Made by a program: the position numbers and the translations under genes | DNA from: a virus | Direction: 5' to 3' (one strand) | Virus record (IMG/VR): IMGVR_UViG_3300015371_000009 | Span: 23,983 to 87,982 of that record | Length of the DNA: 64,000 nucleotides | The notes under the pieces: model-generated | The model's input: only the letters and a program-made list of their open reading frames with translations | Told to the model about the DNA's origin: nothing | Databases searched by the model: none | In this document: in pieces, positions 1 through 6,735 of the stretch | How the letters are laid out: every line of letters begins with the position of its first letter | Position numbering within the stretch: position 1 is the stretch's first letter

Positions 1-111
1 GTCAGCGGTCGCAAGGTAAAGCTCTAAGCTGACTTTTTGCTATCGATTCAACGCCGCGCCGGGGTTCGCCCCTGCGTGCGCGGCATCCTATTACCGTCAG
101 GGAGCACATGC
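1..111. other. 5' edge: end of an unseen gene plus a leader hairpin
   Basis: Frame 1 reads eight codons and stops at 25-27, possibly the C-terminus of a gene outside the window. From 53 to 84 there is a nested inverted repeat: GCCGCGC (53-59) pairs with GCGCGGC (78-84), enclosing GGGG-TTCG-CCCC (61-72). It lies just upstream of the first complete gene. Its role (terminator or leader structure) is unknown. Confidence 0.3.
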
Positions 112-501
112 ATGGCGCGTGCCACGGGGTCAAACCAGTTCGACGCTGAGCAGATCAGCCGGTTCCTTGATGCCATCGATCGCGAAGATGACACGCTGTT
201 GACGCTGGCCAGCGACCACATGGCCAAGTGCAAGGGCCCGCGGGCGCGGATTCGCGACACCATGAAAGCGGCCAAAGAGGCCGGCCTGAACATGGCGAGC
301 TTTCGCACCGTGGTCGCCCAGCACCGCAGCGAGCGCAAGATCGAGGAAAAAATCGCCAAGCTCGAGGAGGACGATCACGCCGATTTCCTTCAGATGAAAG
401 AGGCGCTCGGCGAATTCCTCGACACACCGTTGGGCCAGGCGGCGGTCGATCGCCATCCGGCGGCGCGCAGCGAAGACCTCGACAACTTGAGCAGCGGCTA
501 A
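112..501 (+). CDS. GapR/DUF2312-like small DNA-binding protein
   Basis: The start is set at ATG 112, which follows a CAGGGAG ribosome site; the frame is open further upstream. The 129-residue product is helical and charged, with an 'AAKEAGLNMASFRTVV' segment and a following 'EEDDHADFLQMKEALGEF' segment. This layout resembles GapR/DUF2312 proteins, which in Alphaproteobacteria bind overtwisted AT-rich DNA, and the small phage proteins related to them. It opens a tight plus-strand run of small early genes (next start 4 nt downstream). A role in DNA topology or replication is inferred from similarity by eye only. Confidence 0.5.
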   Translation: MARATGSNQFDAEQISRFLDAIDREDDTLLTLASDHMAKCKGPRARIRDTMKAAKEAGLNMASFRTVVAQHRSERKIEEKIAKLEEDDHADFLQMKEALGEFLDTPLGQAAVDRHPAARSEDLDNLSSG

Positions 502-505
502 GCTG

Positions 506-928
506 ATGATCCCCGACGAGCGCCGACCGACGTGTCCGAGTTGCGGGCAGCTGCTGACCGCCTACCGGCTTGGCGTGCGCTTGGGCCCGCTGCGGGCGCG
601 GCTGTTCGATTGCATCAAGCGCGCCGGGCCTGACGGTATCGCCGCCGCGGATTTGTTCGAGCTGATTTTCGCCAGCCGCAACGTCGGTCGCCAAGCGCTC
701 AAGGCCCACGTGTGGGCGATCAACATGCTGTTGCAGGACACCGACTGGAAGATCGGCAGCAACCGCGGCCGCGCGTACTGCCGCTACTGGATTGAACGCC
801 GCACCATGAAAAGGGGACACCATGGACCAGACCACGCCCACGCGCGACCTCGACAAGGCCAGAAAATTTCGCGAACTCGCCGAAGCGCGAGTATCGGCGA
901 CGATATGGCGAATTCGGCAAATCGGTAA
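506..928 (+). CDS. Zinc-ribbon plus winged-helix DNA-binding protein
   Basis: The 140-residue product begins with a CPSCG knuckle (about residues 10-14). A region that reads like the OmpR/PhoB-type winged helix follows (residues 25-98, ending in a basic 'SNRGRAYCRYW' wing). It has the same architecture as the product of 17499-18185, so the phage carries two such regulators. Its last 35 residues overlap the next gene by 107 nt in another frame and look like non-functional read-on. Transcription regulation is inferred from the domain layout. Confidence 0.5.
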   Translation: MIPDERRPTCPSCGQLLTAYRLGVRLGPLRARLFDCIKRAGPDGIAAADLFELIFASRNVGRQALKAHVWAINMLLQDTDWKIGSNRGRAYCRYWIERRTMKRGHHGPDHAHARPRQGQKISRTRRSASIGDDMANSANR

Positions 929-1088
929 GCTCGCCCGCCGTACCAGCTACGCCTTCAATCAAGAGCAGCTCGAGGCGATTTTCAAAGCGCTGCGCGACGA
1001 AGTCGACGCCGCCGAAAAAGCCTTCGCGCCGCCGCCGCCCAAGGAAAAGTTCGGCCGCCAGCACACGTTGTTCAAGCTGGAGGACTGA
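822..1088 (+). CDS. Small phage protein, unknown
   Basis: ATG 822 follows AAGGGGA at good spacing. The 88-residue product is rich in helix-forming and charged residues, with a proline run (APPPPPKEKFG) near the C-terminus. It starts inside the 3' part of the preceding gene and ends 3 nt before the next. No family recognised. It belongs to the early operon from 112 to 2493. Confidence 0.6.
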   Translation: MDQTTPTRDLDKARKFRELAEARVSATIWRIRQIGKLARRTSYAFNQEQLEAIFKALRDEVDAAEKAFAPPPPKEKFGRQHTLFKLED

Positions 1089-1091
1089 GCC

Positions 1092-1310
1092 ATGGCCGCG
1101 GAAGCGCTCGACCGCATGCTGGTGCGGCGCTGGGTGACGTTTGCGATGACGCTGCGCTGCGACCATTGCGGCATCGCCATGTTCGAAGACGAAGCGCCGG
1201 CCCGCAAGGCCGCCGAGTCATTGATCCGCGACGGCCAGACCGATCCGTTGATCATGCGGGAATATCACATGCTGTGCGTCGAGTGCGAAGACGATGAGGC
1301 GATCGTATGA
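1092..1310 (+). CDS. Small zinc-finger-like protein
   Basis: The 72-residue product holds two paired cysteine knuckles, CDHC (about residues 23-26) and CVEC (about 62-65), spaced as in a treble-clef or zinc-ribbon fold. It has an acidic C-terminus. The gene overlaps the next by ATGA, which indicates translational coupling. Function unknown; a metal-bound DNA- or protein-interaction role is likely. Confidence 0.6.
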   Translation: MAAEALDRMLVRRWVTFAMTLRCDHCGIAMFEDEAPARKAAESLIRDGQTDPLIMREYHMLCVECEDDEAIV

Positions 1311-1471
1311 GCGAGCTGGCCAAGGCGATCAAAAAGATTCGCGCCGACCTGGTCTGGCGCGGACCGACCGGCCGTCAGGCCGGCGTGATCGTGCTCGATC
1401 GCGCCATGGCGGAGGTGGTGCTGGAAGCGCTGGAGAAAAAGCAAAAGCAACCGGAGCCGGTCAAAGCATGA
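1307..1471 (+). CDS. Very small phage protein (54 aa)
   Basis: The ORF starts at ATG 1307 by ATGA overlap with the upstream gene and ends at 1471, overlapping the methyltransferase start (ATGA at 1468). Overlap at both ends is good evidence that it is translated. The product is basic at its N-terminus (KAIKKIRADLVWRG) and ends KKQKQPEPVKA. No family recognised. Confidence 0.55.
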   Translation: MSELAKAIKKIRADLVWRGPTGRQAGVIVLDRAMAEVVLEALEKKQKQPEPVKA

Positions 1472-2493
1472 ATGCGGCCACGCTGTTTTCCGGAATCGGT
1501 GCGCCAGAGGTTGCCATGCCGCATTGGCGCTGGCTGTGGCATGCCGAAGTCGAGCAATTTCCGAACGCGGTGCTGTGCTTGCGGCATCCGCAATCGATCA
1601 ACCTCGGAGATGTCAACGCCCATGACTTCACGCAAAGGGCCGAAGCCGTCGGACGGCCAGACATCATTGTTTTCGGAAGCCCCTGCCAGTCATTCAGCAT
1701 CGCCGGAGAACGTCTTGGCCTGGATGATCCGCGCGGTAACTTGGCGCTCATCGCCCTGGGAATTGTTGACCGACTTAAACCCGCTTGGTTCGCCTTTGAG
1801 AATGTGCCCGGACTCCTGTCATCAGGAGATGGACGGGACTTTGGTGCCTTTGTCCGGACGGTGGATGAACTCGGGTATTCTGGCGCATGGGCAAGCCTGG
1901 ACGCGCAATGGACCGGAGTGGCGCAGCGGCGCGAGCGTCTGTTTTTTGTCGGACACCTTGGAGACTGGCGACGTGTCGCCGCGGTACTTTTTGAGCCGGA
2001 AAGCTTGTGCGGGCATCATCCGCCGCGCCGCCAGCCGGGGCAAGGAGCTGCCGCGGCAATTGCAGGCGGCGCTGCAGGCGGGAGCGAATGCGACGGCGTG
2101 ACCGCCGACGTGGCCGACCCGATCAGCGCCAACGAAGCCAAGACCTACACCCACGAAGGCACCAACAATTTCCGCATGCACAATTTGGTGTTCGGCGGCA
2201 ACAACACCGTCGGGCCGATTGACGTGGCGACGGCTTGTCGCGCCAAGGGCGGCAGCGGCCATTTCGATTTCGAAAGCGAGAGCTTTGTCGCCACGGTCGG
2301 CACCGGCATGGTGCGGCGGCTGACGCCGCGCGAGTGCGAGCGGCTGCAGGGCTTCCCCGACGATTACACGCTGGTGAATTATCGCGGCCGGCCGGTTTCC
2401 GACGGCCCGCGCTACAAGGCGCTGGGCAATTCGATGGCGGTGCCGGTGGTGCGCTGGATACTCAGCCGGATCGAAGCGGTGGAGCAATTATGA
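1468..2493 (+). CDS. DNA (cytosine-5-)-methyltransferase
   Basis: This 341-residue m5C methyltransferase has the classic motif order. Motif I is FSGIGAPEVA (residues 6-15). Motif IV is GSPCQSF with the catalytic cysteine near residue 74. Motif VI is ENV near residue 111, motif VIII QRRERLFFVG, and motifs IX/X are LTPRECERLQGFP and YKALGNSMAVPVV. The variable region between VIII and IX would be the target-recognition domain. No restriction enzyme gene is nearby, so self-protection against host restriction is the likely role. The start was chosen at ATG 1468, where motif I falls at its usual position; the frame stays open further upstream. Confidence 0.93.
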   Translation: MNAATLFSGIGAPEVAMPHWRWLWHAEVEQFPNAVLCLRHPQSINLGDVNAHDFTQRAEAVGRPDIIVFGSPCQSFSIAGERLGLDDPRGNLALIALGIVDRLKPAWFAFENVPGLLSSGDGRDFGAFVRTVDELGYSGAWASLDAQWTGVAQRRERLFFVGHLGDWRRVAAVLFEPESLCGHHPPRRQPGQGAAAAIAGGAAGGSECDGVTADVADPISANEAKTYTHEGTNNFRMHNLVFGGNNTVGPIDVATACRAKGGSGHFDFESESFVATVGTGMVRRLTPRECERLQGFPDDYTLVNYRGRPVSDGPRYKALGNSMAVPVVRWILSRIEAVEQL

Positions 2494-2510
2494 AACGCTC
2501 TGCCGCAGCA

Positions 2511-2756
2511 TCAGCTCCCGGTGTGCGCCGCGCGGCGCAGCACCTCATCGATCATTTCCTCGGTCGCCATGTCGGCGTCGGATATGTCGATGCCAAGCTC
2601 GCGGGCGAAGATGTGAAAGGCTTCCTCCGCCGCGGCTTGCCGATCGGAGCCCCAGTCATCGCCGCCGTCGCGCTCGCGATTGCCGGGCGGAAAGATCGGC
2701 TGGGGGCGCGCCGCCTCGGCGAGCGCGTGCAGCTTTTTGCGCTGTTCGTCGGTCAT
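2511..2756 (-). CDS. Small acidic phage protein
   Basis: The product is 81 residues: a charged N-terminal helix (MTDEQRKKLHALAEAA), a Pro/Gly-rich middle and an acidic C-terminal helix (ISDADMATEEMIDEVLRRAA). It is the last gene of a three-gene minus operon that begins at 3596 and is driven by the promoter at 3616-3644. It converges on the methyltransferase with 17 nt between stops. Function not recognised. Confidence 0.6.
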   Translation of the reverse strand: MTDEQRKKLHALAEAARPQPIFPPGNRERDGGDDWGSDRQAAAEEAFHIFARELGIDISDADMATEEMIDEVLRRAAHTGS

Positions 2757-2759
2757 GGT

Positions 2760-3149
2760 TCAGCTCCCGGCGCGCGCCGCGCGGTCGACAACGGCCTCGG
2801 TGTTGTAGGGATATTTCTTGATGAACGCGGGAATGTCGTGCTCGGCCTCGCCGGCAAGCCTGATGATGCCCTTGAGGTCCTTGGCCTCGGTGCAAGCAAC
2901 CTCGCAGAATTCGGCATCGTAGACGCCGATCATGTACGGCTCATCGAGCCGCTCGCCCAGCTCGACGCCGTCAAGAACGGTGATCCAAACACAATAGCCG
3001 TTGATGACGCGCTCCCAGGCAAGGCAGCCGCCGCCGGTGTGGCGCACTTCAAAGCCGGCGCGCGTCATGCGCTTGCCGACCGTGCTGCGGTAGGCCGCGG
3101 CCTCGGTCCGCTCCAGCCAATTGAAAAACCGATCGGTGTCGCTTGTCAT
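2760..3149 (-). CDS. Minus-operon protein, unknown (129 aa)
   Basis: The middle gene of the operon, 3 nt from each neighbour. The 129-residue product is soluble and mixed alpha/beta, with an aromatic core (AWERVINGYCVWITVLDG) and an AEFCEVACTEA segment. No catalytic motif or family is recognisable. It appears to be cargo of the dispersed regulon rather than a structural protein. Confidence 0.65.
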   Translation of the reverse strand: MTSDTDRFFNWLERTEAAAYRSTVGKRMTRAGFEVRHTGGGCLAWERVINGYCVWITVLDGVELGERLDEPYMIGVYDAEFCEVACTEAKDLKGIIRLAGEAEHDIPAFIKKYPYNTEAVVDRAARAGS

Positions 3150-3152
3150 GAT

Positions 3153-3596
3153 TCAGCGCTCCACGATGTCCCAGCGCCGGCAGAAGTCCCGCAGCCACGC
3201 GTGCTGCGCCTCGGTCAGGCTTTCGTCGAACAGATGTTCGTCGGCGGAGCCCAAGTTGAGGCCCTGCGATTCGTTCCATTGCTGATATTCGTCGATCAGC
3301 GAATCCAGCGCCTTATCGTCGGCGTAGCCGGCCGACATGGCGAAATCAAAAAGCTCGCGCTCCAGTTTTTCCAGGTCATCGCTGATCCATTCGTCGCGGC
3401 CGATCATCAGATACCACTGGCCGCGGGCGCGGGCGTTGTTCGGCCAATCCGGCCGCACCTCTTCGATGTAGAGCGCGCCGAGATAGAGCAAGCCGCTGGC
3501 CGGCGATTTGTCCTCTTCCCATCGTGCATCATCGAGCGCTTTGCCCAGGTCGGCGCATGGCCGGCGGGTTGCCTGAAACTGTTCGAACGTCATCAT
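3153..3596 (-). CDS. Minus-operon protein, unknown (147 aa)
   Basis: First gene of the operon. ATG 3596 (or 3593) follows GGAGAGGAGA. The 147-residue product is acidic and rich in Trp, Asp and Glu, with a helical C-terminal half (DESLTEAQHAWLRDFCRRW). The promoter lies only about 20 nt upstream, so the leader is short. No family recognised. Confidence 0.65.
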   Translation of the reverse strand: MMTFEQFQATRRPCADLGKALDDARWEEDKSPASGLLYLGALYIEEVRPDWPNNARARGQWYLMIGRDEWISDDLEKLERELFDFAMSAGYADDKALDSLIDEYQQWNESQGLNLGSADEHLFDESLTEAQHAWLRDFCRRWDIVER

Positions 3597-3615
3597 CGAT
3601 TTCTCCTCTCCGCTC

Positions 3616-3644
3616 TATATAGGTCATTCTGGCCGCTGCGTCAA
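3616..3644 (-). promoter_or_regulatory. Operator-promoter of the 3596-2511 operon
   Basis: On the minus strand: TTGACG (-35, 3644-3639), 4 nt, the 13-bp operator GGCCAGAATGACC (3634-3622), then TATATA (-10, 3621-3616). The -35/-10 spacing is 17 nt. The same layout recurs at five other minus-strand promoters. A repressor on the 13-mer would fill the spacer and block polymerase. Confidence 0.85.
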
Positions 3645-3678
3645 GCTGCCGAAATCGCCGGTATTTCAGGGGGTTGCC

Positions 3679-4194
3679 ATGTATGACGGGCCGACCCCGA
3701 TCGTGGTCACTCTGACCTATGCGCAAATCAGCATGGCCGCGCACGTGGCGGTGATGCGCTTGACCAGCAACATGAAAGCCGGCCGCAAGCCGCGCAACGG
3801 CGCCAGCCGGATATGGGACATGGACGTCAACGGCGCCTGCGGCGAGCTGGCGACGGCGCTCTGGCTCAATCTGTTCTGGTGCGGCGCGCTGAACAATTTC
3901 GAGGCGCGCGATGTCGGTGGCCTGATCGACGTGCGGGCCGGCTCGAAAGCCGACTACCGGCTGATCCTGCACGACGATGATCCGGATGACGTGCCGTTCG
4001 TCAACGCCTGGGTCGAGCTGCCGATCGTCAAGCTGGCCGGCTGGGCGTTTGCGCATGAAGGCAAGCGTCGCGAGTTCTGGCAGGACCCGCTGGGTTTTCG
4101 GCCGGCGTATTTCATGCCGAACAAGTTGCTCCACCCAATGGCAGAGCTGCGCCAGTGGGTGGAGCGCGTGGGGGTGATGGAGGTCAGCACATGA
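3679..4194 (+). CDS. Phage protein of possible PD-(D/E)XK nuclease fold
   Basis: The 171-residue product has a 'DVNGACGELATA' helix, a 'DVGGLIDVRAGSKADYRLIL' strand pair and a 'PDDVPFVNAWVE' strand. The order Glu-helix, GG..VR, Asp-Tyr-x-Leu-Ile matches uncharacterised phage proteins with a restriction-endonuclease-like core. The catalytic set is not certain. AGGGGG precedes ATG 3679. The gene overlaps the next by ATGA (4191). A DNA-processing role is an inference from this loose resemblance and its place next to replication genes. Confidence 0.4.
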   Translation: MYDGPTPIVVTLTYAQISMAAHVAVMRLTSNMKAGRKPRNGASRIWDMDVNGACGELATALWLNLFWCGALNNFEARDVGGLIDVRAGSKADYRLILHDDDPDDVPFVNAWVELPIVKLAGWAFAHEGKRREFWQDPLGFRPAYFMPNKLLHPMAELRQWVERVGVMEVST

Positions 4195-5705
4195 GCGGCT
4201 TTCTTGCCTCGATCGTGCAGCGTTGGCACCGCCTGCTATTGATATTCCGTCGCCGGCCGCTGCCGGCGCCGCCACCGCCGGCCGTGGTTGAGGCGCCACC
4301 GCCGCCGCCACTGCCACCGGCAACGCCGTTGCCGCCGGCCGACGCGGATTTGCGGGATGATGACCAGGTGGTGCTGCGCTACGACGATGTGCCGCAAAAA
4401 GTGCGGCGCAAGCCGGATGTCTGGTTGCCGGGCCGTGCGCCGAAAAAGCGTGAGCGCAAACCGCGCGATCCCAATGTGCCGGCAGCGCCGCCACGCCCGC
4501 GCCGGGCCAAACAACAAGTTGCCACGGCTGGCGCCGGTGCGGTGTGGGATATGAGCCGGGCTGGCGTCGAGGAGGCCGGCACGTTCTATTTCCGCGGCGC
4601 GCTGCTCAACGATCTGCCGCGGTATTTCCGGTCGTTGCGCCGGCTGCGCGGCGCCGATCCGAATTCTTATCATCTGTGCTCGACCATCGGCATGAGCCTG
4701 ATGCCGGTGCGGATGATCGGTTTCATCGGCGAGCTGCCGGTATGGTGGCATGATGCCAGCAAGCGACCGAATTTCGGCGCGGCGTCGTTTGCCGATCACG
4801 ACCTGGATGAGGGCAACACGCTGCGGCTGACCTACTTCCAGCACGTGGCGATTCCGTCGGCGGACGTCGAGCCGACCAGCGGTCAGGTCTATCGCGTCAC
4901 ATGCTACTTCGACGATTTCAATACAGAGCAACATCCGACCAGGCGGCGCGCGCCGAAATGGCTGCGCAAGCACGGCGTTTGCCTTTGCTATTACGTCAGC
5001 GTTGACGTTGCCAGCAAGGTCAGGGTGCTGAGGCAGCTGCAGCTGCGCTATCAGCATGTCAGCTATCGCAGCGGCCAGCATTCGCCCAGCAACCGGCCCA
5101 GCAGCTCGAACGGCAGCCGCACCCGCAAAATGCGGTTCACCCACTCGATTCCGATGAAGCTATGGGACTATCCGGAATTCATGCGTGACTGGTATCGCGA
5201 GCGGTTTGACGATCGCAACGACCCGCGCACCAAGGACGATGAGCAGATGGCGCGGCACTTCGCGCGCACATTCATTTGCATCACCAGCTTTGCCAACGCC
5301 AACGACACCGGTGTGCGCGTGGCCATCACCGCCCGCGATGGCCTGTGCGCCAGCTTTGCCTTGGACATGAAACGGTCGGCGTATTTTTTCAAGGACCGCG
5401 ACGTGGTGCTGACCGCGCAAGGCAAGCGGGCACGGGTGTTTCACGTGGTGCGGCCGCACATCCGGCATCTGCAGGATGGCCGCGAGCTGCCGCTGAAAAT
5501 GCACTTCCGGGGTTTGCGCAAATTCCCGTGGGGCGAATACCAAGTGCACATCACCGTGCCTGGTTTGCATCACTCGCCGCTGATCGAGCTGATGCCGGAG
5601 CTGTACGACTACAAGACCGCGCTCGGCCTCGGCCACGATGAGAAAGACCTGATGACCACCAAGGCCGCCGCCAAGGAAATCCGCGAATATCTGGAGCAGT
5701 CGTAG
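4191..5705 (+). CDS. Large early protein, unknown (504 aa)
   Basis: The start is ATG 4191, overlapping the previous stop by ATGA. Residues 1-25 are hydrophobic and basic (SIVQRWHRLLLIFRRRP). A proline-rich stretch follows to about residue 60, then a basic region (KKRERKPRDP), then a folded body of about 370 residues rich in aromatic and basic residues. No domain recognised. The N-terminal proline tract suggests tethering. It sits between the nuclease-like gene and the RuvC-like gene, so a DNA-transaction role is possible but unproven. Confidence 0.6.
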   Translation: MSGFLASIVQRWHRLLLIFRRRPLPAPPPPAVVEAPPPPPLPPATPLPPADADLRDDDQVVLRYDDVPQKVRRKPDVWLPGRAPKKRERKPRDPNVPAAPPRPRRAKQQVATAGAGAVWDMSRAGVEEAGTFYFRGALLNDLPRYFRSLRRLRGADPNSYHLCSTIGMSLMPVRMIGFIGELPVWWHDASKRPNFGAASFADHDLDEGNTLRLTYFQHVAIPSADVEPTSGQVYRVTCYFDDFNTEQHPTRRRAPKWLRKHGVCLCYYVSVDVASKVRVLRQLQLRYQHVSYRSGQHSPSNRPSSSNGSRTRKMRFTHSIPMKLWDYPEFMRDWYRERFDDRNDPRTKDDEQMARHFARTFICITSFANANDTGVRVAITARDGLCASFALDMKRSAYFFKDRDVVLTAQGKRARVFHVVRPHIRHLQDGRELPLKMHFRGLRKFPWGEYQVHITVPGLHHSPLIELMPELYDYKTALGLGHDEKDLMTTKAAAKEIREYLEQS

Positions 5706-5714
5706 GTTAGGCTG

Positions 5715-6161
5715 ATGGCAAAAAACAATATTGCAGACCGAATGTTGGATTGGGTTGAACCAGCTTCAAACCTGATCTGGAAGCAATTGAAGATTAAAAA
5801 TATCGAGGCGCTGTGCAGTCAGTGTGATCGGGAGTTTGACGAAAACGATCTGGCGGCAGCAAGTGTGGTTGCAACGTCGCGCGCCAATTTCAGTGTTGTG
5901 GCGGATAAGATCAGCTCTCGGCGATCCTTCGCTGTGGGGAAGGAGATTGAGACTAGCATTGCGAAGATTCAGAAAAAGCTTGCACGAGAGATTGGAAACG
6001 ACAAAGCAGAGCGCACGATGGCCGCTGCGATCGGTTTTGTGAACTGCAGGATGCTGGTCAACATCATTGTCATGCGTTCGGTCACGAAAGAAATCGAACG
6101 AATTATCGAGGAGGAGGACGAAAAGGATCGCCGTAAGAAGATCGGGGCTAGGCAACCATGA
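5715..6161 (+). CDS. AT-richer helical protein, probably recently acquired
   Basis: The 148-residue product is helical with a coiled-coil-like C-terminus (KEIERIIEEEDEKDRRKK). Its codons favour A/T far more than its neighbours (AAA, AAT, ATT, GAA are frequent), so the composition is visibly out of line with the flanking genes. That suggests recent transfer. No family recognised. It overlaps the RuvC-like gene by ATGA at 6158, so it is cotranslated with replication genes. Confidence 0.6.
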   Translation: MAKNNIADRMLDWVEPASNLIWKQLKIKNIEALCSQCDREFDENDLAAASVVATSRANFSVVADKISSRRSFAVGKEIETSIAKIQKKLAREIGNDKAERTMAAAIGFVNCRMLVNIIVMRSVTKEIERIIEEEDEKDRRKKIGARQP

Positions 6162-6724
6162 CCGACATTCTGGCCCTCGACATTGCGACGGTGACCGGCT
6201 GGGCCCGCGGCCGCGTCGGCGAGGAGCCGCGTTGCGGTTCGATTCGATTCTCGACCAAGGGTGCGTCACAGCTGGCGATCTGCGGCCGCGCACTCGACTG
6301 GATGATTCAGACGCTGAAGCCGCCGCTGCCCGACGTGGTGGCGATCGAGGGCTTGCTGCCGCCGCACACCATCAAGAAGCAATCGAATGTCGATCATGAC
6401 TTGCTGGCGCAGTTGCACGGAATTGTGCTCGGCGTCTGCTTCATGCGCGGCATCTACAAAGTGAATCGGCACGCGCTGCCCAGCATCCGCGCGCACTTCA
6501 TTAACGGTCCGTGCGCCAAGGGTCAGGCCAAGCGCATGGTGATCGAGCGGTGTCGTTGGCTCGGCTGGCTGGAGGCAGCCGACGATGACGCTGCCGATGC
6601 GTTGGCCGTCTGGAGTTATCAGGCGGCGCTGATCGACCCCGAACAGACGATCCGGATTTCCCCATTATTCCGCAAAAATTTTTTGACGAAAAAGCTTGGA
6701 TTGGCTGCAGACACAAAGGCTTAG
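6158..6724 (+). CDS. RuvC-like Holliday-junction resolvase
   Basis: The 188-residue product has an RNase H-like fold. LALDIATVTGWA carries the first acidic residue (Asp8), VVAIEG the second (Glu64), and ADDDAADALAVW the C-terminal acidic pair (Asp144/Asp147). These match the metal-binding set of RuvC and of phage crossover-junction nucleases, which resolve branched DNA before packaging. It lies directly before the helicase-primase gene. Confidence 0.8.
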   Translation: MTDILALDIATVTGWARGRVGEEPRCGSIRFSTKGASQLAICGRALDWMIQTLKPPLPDVVAIEGLLPPHTIKKQSNVDHDLLAQLHGIVLGVCFMRGIYKVNRHALPSIRAHFINGPCAKGQAKRMVIERCRWLGWLEAADDDAADALAVWSYQAALIDPEQTIRISPLFRKNFLTKKLGLAADTKA

Positions 6725-6735
6725 GAAGGTGACCC

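Noticed and set aside
2235-3686. 483-residue plus-strand ORF opposite the first minus operon
   Set aside because: It starts within the methyltransferase and covers three minus genes that have good ribosome sites and a shared promoter. Its composition is that of a GC-rich antisense shadow.
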